A DNA stretch of 64,000 bases from Rhizomicrobium sp. (GTDB taxonomy: Bacteria > Pseudomonadota > Alphaproteobacteria > Micropepsales > Micropepsaceae), in contig JBBCHM010000001.1 of NCBI GenBank assembly GCA_037200045.1, positions 744,001 to 808,000 of the forward strand. The letters are read 5' to 3'. Below the pieces are notes generated by a model. The model searched no databases and was not told the origin of the DNA. It saw nothing but the letters and a program-made list of their open reading frames with translations. Below are positions 47,407-55,648 of this stretch, piece by piece. The translations under genes and the position numbers were made by a program. Every line of letters starts with the position of its first letter. Position 1 is the stretch's first letter.

Positions 47407-50400
47407 CTAGTGGCCGGAAGCCGGTGCGCAACCCGTCGCGTTTTTCCGCGCGGCGAGCGTGCACAGGACGCGTCGATAGGAACCGAGCACGCGATCGACG
47501 TCCTGATCGTCGTCTTGCGTCGAAATGCTCGTCGTCGGCGGTTTCGTCCGGACGCTCGCGGATTCCATGCCGTCCACGGCATTGTCCATCGACTGTCGGC
47601 CGTTGCTCGAGAGCACCCAGGATAGGGGGATCTCCGTTCTGGTGTGGTTGCGAAACCGCAAGGTCACGGCACAGACGCGGTAGTCGCATCCGATGTCGTC
47701 ATTGGCGCTCGCGGCGGCCTGCGCGGGCGCGGCGCCCTGTGCCGTGAGCTGCTCCACGAGCGCGGACACGGCTCCCAAACTGTCGAGCGAGTATTCGGCG
47801 CGTTCGTCGCGCGTCGACAACAGGGCGCGGAGCGGTGAGAGCATCTCGTTCCAGCTGTTGTCGGAAGCCGTTGCGTCTTCGTCGCAGCCGGTCTCGATGG
47901 AGTTGCGGGTGCACGGCTCGGACTGGATCACGATAACGATGAAAACGGCGTTGCGCGCTGCGTCGAGCTGCGCGCTCTTGCCGGTGGGATAGGAAAGTTG
48001 CTGGCCGATCAGATATTGGACCATGCCGGAGAGCAGCCAGGTCCCCGAATTCTCGAAATAGCCTCCGTCGACATAGTGGCCTCCGCTATAGGAAAGCCGG
48101 CCGGCGGGCGTCAGATACGGAAATCGCGCGCTGACCACGGCCGCGGTGCTCAGGGGAATCCGGTCGTCGACCATTCTGTCCTGCAGGGTCAGCCGCTCGA
48201 TCTGGCTGGGCGCCGGCTTCACATTGTCGAACGCGCCCTCGTCGATTTGCGCCTTGTCGCGGAAAGGCGTCGCGAGCCCGGGCAGGTGCACCGTCGCATA
48301 GGGAATGACGCGGCCGGTCCCGGCCTCCGTGGTGTTCAGGAAGAGATAGGGCACCGCGCTTTGAGAGGCGGGGCTCCCGTAGAGATTGAGCGCGTTTTCC
48401 GCCATCCGCGACTGGTCGCAGAGGCCGCAATTGCCGGTCGTCGCTTTTGCCCATGCGCCCTCGATGGCGTATTCGATCGCGCGCGATCGGTCGAATTGCT
48501 CGATGGGCACCGGAACGAGCCGTTGGAGCGCATCCGGAAACAGCGTTGCGCCAAGCAGGGGCGAGAGCAGATCGGCCGACAATGTCGTGCGCGCCCGCGC
48601 GACGATGGCGCCGGTCTTTGCGAGGCCGTCGATATTGCAGCCGGGCGCCGCCAGATTGCGGGCATGGTCGGCCGCGAGGCCGGCGAAAACGGCGGAGCCG
48701 ACGCTGCCGCCCGACACGCCGCTGATCAGCAGCGTGTGCTGTGCAAACGCCGGGCAGCGTTCCTGCAGGGCGGCGAGAACCGATGCGGTGAAATAGGCGG
48801 CGCGGATTCCGCCGCCCTCGGTCGCGATCAGGAAGACCGGATAGTGATCATAGGCGTTCCAGTCGCGCCGGCTTGCGATCCAGCCGGCGAAGTCCAGATC
48901 CGGCCGGCGGTCGGGCTGAACCGTGCCACTCACCGCCGCCGTATCGACGATGCGCAATTCGTGATTGTCGTTCAGGTCGAAGCCGGCGAAAGTGATCGCG
49001 GCGACCAGCAGGATGATCAGCAGCGGGAGCCGCGTCATGTGCGACAGATAGGCGAGATGAAAGAACAGGATCGACGCCGCGGCGCCCCAGAGCAGAATGA
49101 CGGCGGCCGGCCCCAGATATTGCGCGATCCAGAAATTGCGCAGATCGACGAACAGCAGGAATATCAGGACGCCAATCAGAAACAGGCTCCCGATAAACCA
49201 GCGCCAACGGATATCCAGCGCGACAATGCGGGCCGCGGCGCCCGTAAACCGGCGTCCGACGCTTCGGGATTCGCGCGGCGCCCCGCTCGCGGCGAACACG
49301 CTGCCGGCGCCAAGGCTCGCCAGCACGCTGATGGCGGCATAGAGCGCGCCGATGGCCCATACGGAGAAGATTTCCGTCTGGGACAAACCGAGTTTGGCCG
49401 AGGGTCTCAGATAGACGTAGAACAACTGCCCGGCGAGCGCGAAGCCGAGACCGATCGACGCCAGCCGCGGCAGCCATCGGCGAAAATCGCGCGCGATGCG
49501 TCCGCCGGTTCCAAGACGCGGCACGGTCAAATCGAGAAAGATCGCGGTCGCGAGCCGCGCCGCGATGCAGCCGGCGTAGAGGGAGATCAGTTCGAGAATG
49601 ACCTGCAGCGGCGATACGTTGGAAACCGCGAAAGGCGCGGCGCGAATGTAAGGCTGATAGCGCAGGATCGGCGCGCCGCTCGGATCGTGCACCAGCCTTC
49701 CCAGCAGGCCGTTGGGCGACGAGCCGTCGTCGAGGAGCCCGACGAACGCCGCGATATAACGCTCCACCGCGTCATAGGCGGTTCCGGTGCCGCTCCGCCA
49801 AATCCCGAGAATCGCGCCGGCGAACATGATCGCAAGCATCAGCGGGAAAAGCGCGAAGCTCCACGTTATGAGCAGCGTGGGCTTGCCGGTCGTCAGCGGC
49901 CGCGATGCCGGTCCCTTCGGCAGCGCCGCGACGGCGAAGCCGATGGCGGCAAAGCCCAGGCCGGCGATTCCGGCGATGGTCCGTTGTGCTCCCGTTGCGA
50001 GCGCATTCTGCTCCAGGGCGAGTTGCAGGATCGGGATGCCCGTCGCGACCGCGACCGCGACAGGCAGAAACCGCGGCAGAAGATTCGCGAGGAGGCGCGA
50101 ATTGCCGATCCCGGTATAGAGCTCGGGCGCCACGAGTTCGATCATCGCTTCGCCCGTGTAGCGAATCGCCAGGCAGGCGAGCAGCAAGGCTCCGGCGATG
50201 ACCACCAATTGATACGGCTGGTCGACGATCGAGTAGCGCAATGCTTCGCGCATCGAGTCCGGAATTGCGACGTCCGACAGGATGAAGACCAGCACGAGCG
50301 AAACGAGCAGCGGAACGCGCGCAAGAAGGATCGTATAGACCCCCGCGCCATAGGCCCGGACCGGTATTGACTCGTCCGACCCGGTTGGCCCGTCCGCCGC

Positions 50401-50415
50401 ACTCAACTCTGCCAT
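47407..50415 (-). CDS. Membrane-anchored patatin-like phospholipase
   Basis: The product has 1,002 residues. The first 490 residues hold about ten to twelve hydrophobic helices in several groups (VYTILLARVPLLVSLVLVFIL in part; IVLLWGAAASILFFHLAYL-like). The C-terminal half is a patatin domain: oxyanion loop EGGGIRAAYFT near 527-537, nucleophile Ser in GVSGGSVG near 566, and catalytic Asp in YVDGGYFENSG near 780. Patatins cleave acyl chains from phospholipids or other lipids. The C-terminal tail of about 100 residues is acidic and Thr-rich. The gene begins 19 bases after the chitosanase-like gene stop, so both may form one operon. Confidence 0.85.
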   Translation of the reverse strand: MAELSAADGPTGSDESIPVRAYGAGVYTILLARVPLLVSLVLVFILSDVAIPDSMREALRYSIVDQPYQLVVIAGALLLACLAIRYTGEAMIELVAPELYTGIGNSRLLANLLPRFLPVAVAVATGIPILQLALEQNALATGAQRTIAGIAGLGFAAIGFAVAALPKGPASRPLTTGKPTLLITWSFALFPLMLAIMFAGAILGIWRSGTGTAYDAVERYIAAFVGLLDDGSSPNGLLGRLVHDPSGAPILRYQPYIRAAPFAVSNVSPLQVILELISLYAGCIAARLATAIFLDLTVPRLGTGGRIARDFRRWLPRLASIGLGFALAGQLFYVYLRPSAKLGLSQTEIFSVWAIGALYAAISVLASLGAGSVFAASGAPRESRSVGRRFTGAAARIVALDIRWRWFIGSLFLIGVLIFLLFVDLRNFWIAQYLGPAAVILLWGAAASILFFHLAYLSHMTRLPLLIILLVAAITFAGFDLNDNHELRIVDTAAVSGTVQPDRRPDLDFAGWIASRRDWNAYDHYPVFLIATEGGGIRAAYFTASVLAALQERCPAFAQHTLLISGVSGGSVGSAVFAGLAADHARNLAAPGCNIDGLAKTGAIVARARTTLSADLLSPLLGATLFPDALQRLVPVPIEQFDRSRAIEYAIEGAWAKATTGNCGLCDQSRMAENALNLYGSPASQSAVPYLFLNTTEAGTGRVIPYATVHLPGLATPFRDKAQIDEGAFDNVKPAPSQIERLTLQDRMVDDRIPLSTAAVVSARFPYLTPAGRLSYSGGHYVDGGYFENSGTWLLSGMVQYLIGQQLSYPTGKSAQLDAARNAVFIVIVIQSEPCTRNSIETGCDEDATASDNSWNEMLSPLRALLSTRDERAEYSLDSLGAVSALVEQLTAQGAAPAQAAASANDDIGCDYRVCAVTLRFRNHTRTEIPLSWVLSSNGRQSMDNAVDGMESASVRTKPPTTSISTQDDDQDVDRVLGSYRRVLCTLAARKNATGCAPASGH

Positions 50416-50434
50416 GGCCCCCGCCCCGCCGCGC

Positions 50435-52078
50435 CTATGAAAGCTGGCTCTGGATATCGTGCGCGATGTTCTCGACCGTCTTTTCGTCGGCCTGTGCCTG
50501 GGCCAGCGCGCTTTGGACCTTCTTCAAATCGATGCGAGAGGCGACCAGGCGGTACAGCGCGTAGCAGATCAGCGCCAGCGCAAGAATCCGAATGCGGAAC
50601 AGCCATTCGTTGGGGATGGCTTCGGCGATCGCCTGCGCATAGGCGCCCGCGTGCGACAGAAATGACGACAAGTCCGTGGTCGATTGGGGAAGGTTCGGCA
50701 CGGCCACGGTACTGAAGGCGGCGCCTGGCTTGGTCGCAGACGTCCACGGCCCGGCCTGAACCCAGGCAATGGCATCGCGCGCCTGGGCAAGACCCAGGAT
50801 GGCGACACTGGCGGTCGCGGCAAGCACCGGACGGCTCTTGGCCATCACGTTTTCCAGTACGGTGCTGATCGCCTTGCCGTCGGGGAGCGAGGCGGCAACG
50901 GCGGCCGGTCGCTCGGTCGAGACTTGACGTATCAGCTCCTTATGCCCGTCCGCGATGCTCTTTTGGATTTTCTGGACGCCGGATTGCACCTCGGCGCTGA
51001 CATGCTGCTTGATATCGGAGGACGGATCGCCGCTTGACGGAGCCGGCGCGGCGGCGGGCGGCGCTACCGGTCGAGGCTGCGCCATGGCGGGCATCGGCTC
51101 GTCCGCGACGGCGGTGGCCGGCGAAGCCGGCGCCGACAGCGGCATGTCTTCGAGCAGGGTCCGTGTCACCGGACCCACGATGCCGTCAGCCTTCAGATCG
51201 TTCGCCGATTGGAAAGCCCGAACGGCCGCGTCGGTCGCGGCGCCGAAAGTCCCATCATCCGCCACGCGGATTCCGGCGCGGGTAAGGCGTTGTTGGAGCC
51301 AGCTGACATCGGGGCCGGTCATCGGCGGATTCTTGAGGCGCAGTTGGCGGCGCGGCGTACCCTCGGCCGGCACCTTGACCGGATCGCCGACGTTGAAGGC
51401 CTCCGCCGAGATGGTAAGGCCGCGAACCTGAAGCGGCAGGTTGAGCGTCCAGTTGCCGGCTTTGGCGATCTGCTTGAGTGCGTCCATCCGATAGACGGTC
51501 TTGTGCAGAAGCGCGTTCGGCGAGGACGCCAGCCAGGCGCGACGCGTATCGAGGTAATGGCCCATCCAGGCGTCCTCGCCGATATCGCGAAGCTCGCCGT
51601 ATTTCTGTCTCGTGCGGTCGCGCACGCGGGCCCAGGAGCCGTGCACGGTGCTGTCGTAAACGATCGCGGCGCCCAGCGCCGATTGAACGCCCAGCGCATC
51701 GGCGGAACGCGCCGCGGGATCCCAATAAACGCGATCGAAGAAGCTATCCTGGACCTCGCGCATGACCGGATCGTCGCCCGCGTCCTTCAGCAGGCTGCGG
51801 AGCGCGAGATCATGGTCCAGCGCCGGATCGCATGCTTCCAGTTTGGCAAGATAGGGCTTGAAGTCAGTGCTCAACTGGCCGTCGGGGCGCTGGCAATAGT
51901 CTTGAATCAGGAGCGCGAGGTTGCCGCTTGCGAGCGTCGTCTGGGATCGCCCATAGGTGAGCAATCCGGTGTCGCCAGACATGAGGGTGACGTTGCTGTA
52001 GTCGCCCTTAATCGACCCAGTCTCGAAAATATTTACAATTGCTTGTGCCGCTGCCTTCTGCAGCGCTGCCAATTGCAT
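50435..52078 (-). CDS. Chitosanase-like (GH46-type) protein with peptidoglycan-binding domain
   Basis: The product has 547 residues. Residues 5-240 resemble GH46 chitosanases: E19 in NIFETGS and D36 in MSGDTGLLTYG keep the acid-base spacing (17 residues here, 18 in the Streptomyces N174 enzyme). Residues 249-309 are a PG_binding_1 domain (GPDVSWLQQRLTRAGI, DGTFGAATDAAVRAFQ). A Pro/Ala linker, a coiled region and one C-terminal transmembrane helix (about 507-522, ILALALICYALYRLV) follow. No N-terminal signal peptide exists, which is odd for an enzyme meant for the wall; release by lysis or a phage/colicin-type route is possible. It may degrade chitosan or murein-like polymers. Confidence 0.65.
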   Translation of the reverse strand: MQLAALQKAAAQAIVNIFETGSIKGDYSNVTLMSGDTGLLTYGRSQTTLASGNLALLIQDYCQRPDGQLSTDFKPYLAKLEACDPALDHDLALRSLLKDAGDDPVMREVQDSFFDRVYWDPAARSADALGVQSALGAAIVYDSTVHGSWARVRDRTRQKYGELRDIGEDAWMGHYLDTRRAWLASSPNALLHKTVYRMDALKQIAKAGNWTLNLPLQVRGLTISAEAFNVGDPVKVPAEGTPRRQLRLKNPPMTGPDVSWLQQRLTRAGIRVADDGTFGAATDAAVRAFQSANDLKADGIVGPVTRTLLEDMPLSAPASPATAVADEPMPAMAQPRPVAPPAAAPAPSSGDPSSDIKQHVSAEVQSGVQKIQKSIADGHKELIRQVSTERPAAVAASLPDGKAISTVLENVMAKSRPVLAATASVAILGLAQARDAIAWVQAGPWTSATKPGAAFSTVAVPNLPQSTTDLSSFLSHAGAYAQAIAEAIPNEWLFRIRILALALICYALYRLVASRIDLKKVQSALAQAQADEKTVENIAHDIQSQLS

Positions 52079-52413
52079 AGGTGCCCCCCACCCGAGCTAC
52101 CAACGAACTATAATACGTCAAATTGACTCTAAAGCCAAACGTGACAGCAATACGACAAGTGGCGAGCTTGGATTGCCTTGAGCCGCTGTTGGGTGATCGC
52201 GCTGCTAACGGGTCCGGCGTTGGAAGCGCGGTGCCATCAAGCTACGCCGAGCGTCGCCACGATCGCCGGAACGACGATTCAGAGCATGATGGCGATGGAA
52301 GCACCGCCCGTTTGCCGCGCTGCAAGCCAGCCATTGCAATGAGAGCGTCCGGCTTGCGAGAAACCCCGCACGTGTCCTCGAGGCGGGGGCAACGAGCTTT
52401 AGGGAGCGGCTTT
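52079..52413. other. Region between chitosanase-like and antiporter genes
   Basis: The antiporter frame stays open through here up to 52123, but the peptide it would encode is Arg/Ser-rich and unlike the family. I see no other gene. The AGGGAG site at its right end supports a TTG start at 52414. Confidence 0.5.
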
Positions 52414-54054
52414 TTGGAAGCTATAACGATCATCCTGGTTCTTCTGGCCGCCGTCGTCGCAAGCAGCGCCATCGTGCGCATGGCGCCGCTGCCGCTGCCT
52501 CTTCCTTTCGTCCAGATCGCGCTCGGCGCCCTGATCGCCTTCACCTTCAACTTCCGGATCGCGCTCGATCCGCAGATATTCCTGCTGCTGTTCATCGCGC
52601 CTCTGCTCTTCCTCGACGGCTGGCGCATTCCGAAGGAAGGATTGTTTCAGGACAAATGGACGATCGTCGCGCTCGCGCTTGGCCTGGTCGTGTTCACCGT
52701 CATCGGAGCCGGCTTCTTCATCCACTGGATGATTCCGGCGATGCCGCTGGCGGTCGCATTCGCGCTCGCCGCGGTTCTTTCGCCGACCGATGCGGTCTCC
52801 GTGTCCGCCATCGCCGCGCGGACACCCATCCCCAAGCGGCTGATGCACATCCTCGAAGGCGAGTCGCTGCTGAACGACGCGTCGGGCCTGGTATGCCTGC
52901 GCTTCGCGGTTGCCGCCGCGGTGACCGGCACCTTCTCCCTCGTCGAGGCCTCCGCCATCTTCCTCTGGCTGGCGGCGGGCGGCATCGCGGTCGGCGTCCT
53001 CGTGAGCGTGCTGACGAATGTGGTGAAGGATTGGATCTCCAGGCACTTCGGCGAGGAGACGGGGACGCAGATCCTGGTCAGCCTGCTCATCCCGTTCGTG
53101 GCCTATATCGTGGCCGAGGATTTGAAGGCATCGGGTATTCTGGCGGCCGTCGCCGCCGGAATCGTGATGAGCTACGAAGAGCGGACCGGACGGGCTTTGG
53201 CGATCACGCGCATCCGCCGCACCGCGGTGTGGGACGCCGTTCAATTCGCCGGCAACGGCGCGATCTTCGTGCTGCTCGGACAGCAGCTTCCCGGCATTGT
53301 CGCCGGCGCGGGGCAGGTGATCCACGAAACGGCGCAGCAAGGCGAGTTGCGGCTGCTGATCTATGTCGTGGCCATCAGTTGCGTGCTCATCGCCCTGCGG
53401 GCCTTGTGGGCGTGGGCGACGCTCGGCTTGATCCTGTTTCGCGCGGCCCGTAGCCGGCAGACGGTCCAGACACCCGGCTGGCGCGTGATCGCGGCGATGT
53501 CGCTGGCCGGTGTGCGCGGCGCCCTGACGCTCTCCGGCGTGATGACCCTGCCTTTGACGCTGCTGGATGGCGAGGCGTTCCCGGCGCGCGATCTTGCGAT
53601 CATCCTGGCGGCCGGCGCGATCCTGATGTCGCTGATCGCGGCGAATATCGGACTGCCCTATGTGATGAAGGGTATGACGCTGCCGCCGGACACGCGGCCC
53701 CAGAAAGAAGAGGACGAGGCACGCCTTGCGGCGGCGCAGGCGGCGATCAAGGCGCTCGAACACGATCTGCGCCAGACGGGCAAGGAAAGGGAGGATGCCG
53801 ACCTCTACATGCAAATCGGCGCGCAGCTCATGGAAAACTACCGGCAGCGGATCGAGACCCGGCTGAAAACCAGCAAGGACAACGATCTCGCCCGGAAGGT
53901 CGATGCGATCGAGCGCAAGCTTCGCCTCGTTGCCCTTGGCGCCGAGCGCAAGGAGCTCTATCGCATCGGTCATTCGGGCAAGCTGGCGGAGGAACTGATC
54001 CGCAAATTGGTGCGCGAGGTCGATCTGCAGGAATCTCGGTTCAGCGTCCGCTAG
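52414..54054 (+). CDS. CPA1-family Na+/H+ antiporter
   Basis: The product has 546 residues if started at TTG 52414, which stands seven bases after AGGGAG and directly gives MEAITIILVLLAAVVASS, as in homologues; ATG at 52339 would add 25 residues. About twelve helices occupy residues 1-415. Diagnostic segments are ALAAVLSPTDAVSVSAIAAR, LEGESLLNDASGLVCLRFA and AAMSLAGVRGALTLSG. A hydrophilic helical tail of about 130 residues (DLYMQIGAQLMENYRQRIE in part) may regulate activity. It exchanges H+ for Na+ or K+ across the inner membrane. It is divergent from the chitosanase-like gene and appears monocistronic. Confidence 0.9.
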   Translation: MEAITIILVLLAAVVASSAIVRMAPLPLPLPFVQIALGALIAFTFNFRIALDPQIFLLLFIAPLLFLDGWRIPKEGLFQDKWTIVALALGLVVFTVIGAGFFIHWMIPAMPLAVAFALAAVLSPTDAVSVSAIAARTPIPKRLMHILEGESLLNDASGLVCLRFAVAAAVTGTFSLVEASAIFLWLAAGGIAVGVLVSVLTNVVKDWISRHFGEETGTQILVSLLIPFVAYIVAEDLKASGILAAVAAGIVMSYEERTGRALAITRIRRTAVWDAVQFAGNGAIFVLLGQQLPGIVAGAGQVIHETAQQGELRLLIYVVAISCVLIALRALWAWATLGLILFRAARSRQTVQTPGWRVIAAMSLAGVRGALTLSGVMTLPLTLLDGEAFPARDLAIILAAGAILMSLIAANIGLPYVMKGMTLPPDTRPQKEEDEARLAAAQAAIKALEHDLRQTGKEREDADLYMQIGAQLMENYRQRIETRLKTSKDNDLARKVDAIERKLRLVALGAERKELYRIGHSGKLAEELIRKLVREVDLQESRFSVR

Positions 54055-54315
54055 CCCCGAGGCACCACGGTGGTCTTTGCGAAGGCAGCCGCCCACCCAC
54101 ATTGTCAGCTTACAGATCAAGCGCATGCTCTTGCGGTGCGCCGGGAACTCCGAATTGCAGAAAGCGATCGTCCTTGTCCGCGTCTAAGTAATTATCCTCG
54201 CTACTTTTGCGACATATTTAGTAGTAAGAGCATCAATACAGAATTATGCCGGTAGAACGCGCCGAAATATTTGCTGTCGCGGCAGTTATTATTTCTCTAT
54301 CCAGGAGATATCGCC

Positions 54316-54906
54316 ATGTCCTTCGCGCAGGCCCGGGTGTCCGTCCCGCAAGCTCGTCAAGTGGCCAGCGGGGCACTTGTCTCGGTTTGGCACGGCTGGC
54401 GACCGCGATCCCGGAGGCTGAAAGGCGCCGGCGCGAAATTTCTGAGCGCGGCGCTTCTTGTCGTTCTGCCCGCGGCTTCCGCGTTGGCCGCGACGACGAC
54501 CGCTTCGGTGGCTGTCTCGGCAACCGTCGTCGCAACTTGCGTGGTTTCGGCCAGCCCATTGGCGTTCGGCAATTATACCGGCGTCCAGTCGGACTCGACC
54601 GCCACCTTGACGCTCACCTGCACCAACACCACGCCCTACAATGTCGGTCTGGGCGTCGGTCTTGCGACCGGCGCGACGGTGACGACGCGGGCGATGACGG
54701 GTCCGTCGGCGGCGACTCTGCCCTACGCGATGTTCTCGGATGCCGTCCGGACCGCTAACTGGGGTCAGACTATCGCGACCGACACCGTTCCAGGTACTGG
54801 CACGGGCTCTGTACAAACCCTGACCGTTTATGGACGCATCGCGGGCGGTCTGTATACCGCGCCGGGCGCCTACAACGATACGGTCACGGCAACGGTGACC
54901 TACTAA
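54316..54906 (+). CDS. Spore coat U domain pilin (Csu-type major subunit)
   Basis: The product has 196 residues; AGGAG precedes the ATG. It has a long basic leader before the hydrophobic core, so the signal spans about 58 residues (ending VLPAASALA). The mature part is one SCPU domain: an N-terminal donor strand (ATTTASVAVSATVVATC), VSASPLAFGNYTG, TLTLTCTNTTPYNVGL and the final TVTATVTY. Two Cys residues can form the usual disulfide. It is the first gene of a four-gene chaperone-usher set and probably the shaft subunit. Confidence 0.9.
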   Translation: MSFAQARVSVPQARQVASGALVSVWHGWRPRSRRLKGAGAKFLSAALLVVLPAASALAATTTASVAVSATVVATCVVSASPLAFGNYTGVQSDSTATLTLTCTNTTPYNVGLGVGLATGATVTTRAMTGPSAATLPYAMFSDAVRTANWGQTIATDTVPGTGTGSVQTLTVYGRIAGGLYTAPGAYNDTVTATVTY

Positions 54907-54907
54907 A

Positions 54908-55642
54908 ATGGAAAAGCAACGAATTGCGGCAACGATCGTCGCCACGTTCTTCCTGATTTGCGCCGCCGGATCGGCGCAAGCGCAATCGATCACGGTGCTG
55001 CCGGTCAGCATTCAGATGCTGCCGGGACAGCAGGCCACGACGCTCACCATCATCAATCAGGGCAGCGTCGAAAACGCGGTGCAGATTCGCGCCTTCACTT
55101 GGACGCAGGTCAACGGCGAGGAGCAACTGACGGCTTCCGACGACGTCCTGGCCAGTCCGCCGCTCGCGACCATCGCTCCCGGCGCCACGCAGGTCGTCCG
55201 CGTGGTCCTGCGTAACCCGGCGGCGGGCAAGGAGGCGACCTATCGCATCCTGCTCGACCAGATTCCGCCGGCCGCGGCGCCGGGAACCGTGCGCATAGCC
55301 CTGCGCCTGTCCATTCCGGTGTTCGCTCCTCCGCCCGTCAGGGTGGCGCCGCATTTGGCGTTTCGCGTGGAAAAATCCGCGTCCGGGCAATCCTATCTCG
55401 TCGCGGACAACACCGGCACGGCCCACGAAATGCTGCGCGACATGCAGCTGACGACGACGGGCGACGGCGCCAAATTGAACGTGCGATCCGGACCGTCGCC
55501 GTATCTGCTCGCGGGGACCACGCGTCGTTGGGCCATCGCTTCGGACTCTCTGCCCGCGACCGGCAACAGCCTGCACCTCACGGCGCATGGCGTGGACCAC
55601 GACATTGTCGAGGACGTCCCAATCGTCGTTGAGCGTCCCTAG
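54908..55642 (+). CDS. Periplasmic pilus chaperone (PapD/CsuC-like)
   Basis: The product has 244 residues and starts one base after the subunit stop. A Sec signal (AATIVATFFLICAAGSAQA) precedes two Ig-like domains. The G1-type strand region (QATTLTIINQGSVENAVQIRAF in part), VVRVVLRNPAAGKEATYRILLDQIP and the second domain end KLNVRSGPSPYLL are as in archaic-type chaperones. It binds pilin subunits by donor-strand complementation and delivers them to the usher encoded next. Confidence 0.9.
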   Translation: MEKQRIAATIVATFFLICAAGSAQAQSITVLPVSIQMLPGQQATTLTIINQGSVENAVQIRAFTWTQVNGEEQLTASDDVLASPPLATIAPGATQVVRVVLRNPAAGKEATYRILLDQIPPAAAPGTVRIALRLSIPVFAPPPVRVAPHLAFRVEKSASGQSYLVADNTGTAHEMLRDMQLTTTGDGAKLNVRSGPSPYLLAGTTRRWAIASDSLPATGNSLHLTAHGVDHDIVEDVPIVVERP

Positions 55643-55648
55643 TGGCCG

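Noticed and set aside
47998..50370. 790-codon plus-strand frame opposite the patatin gene
   Set aside because: Composition is Arg/Gln/Asp-rich without domain pattern; the opposite strand encodes a complete patatin.
52399..54126. 575-codon minus-strand frame opposite the antiporter
   Set aside because: Shadow frame; the plus strand has all antiporter motifs.
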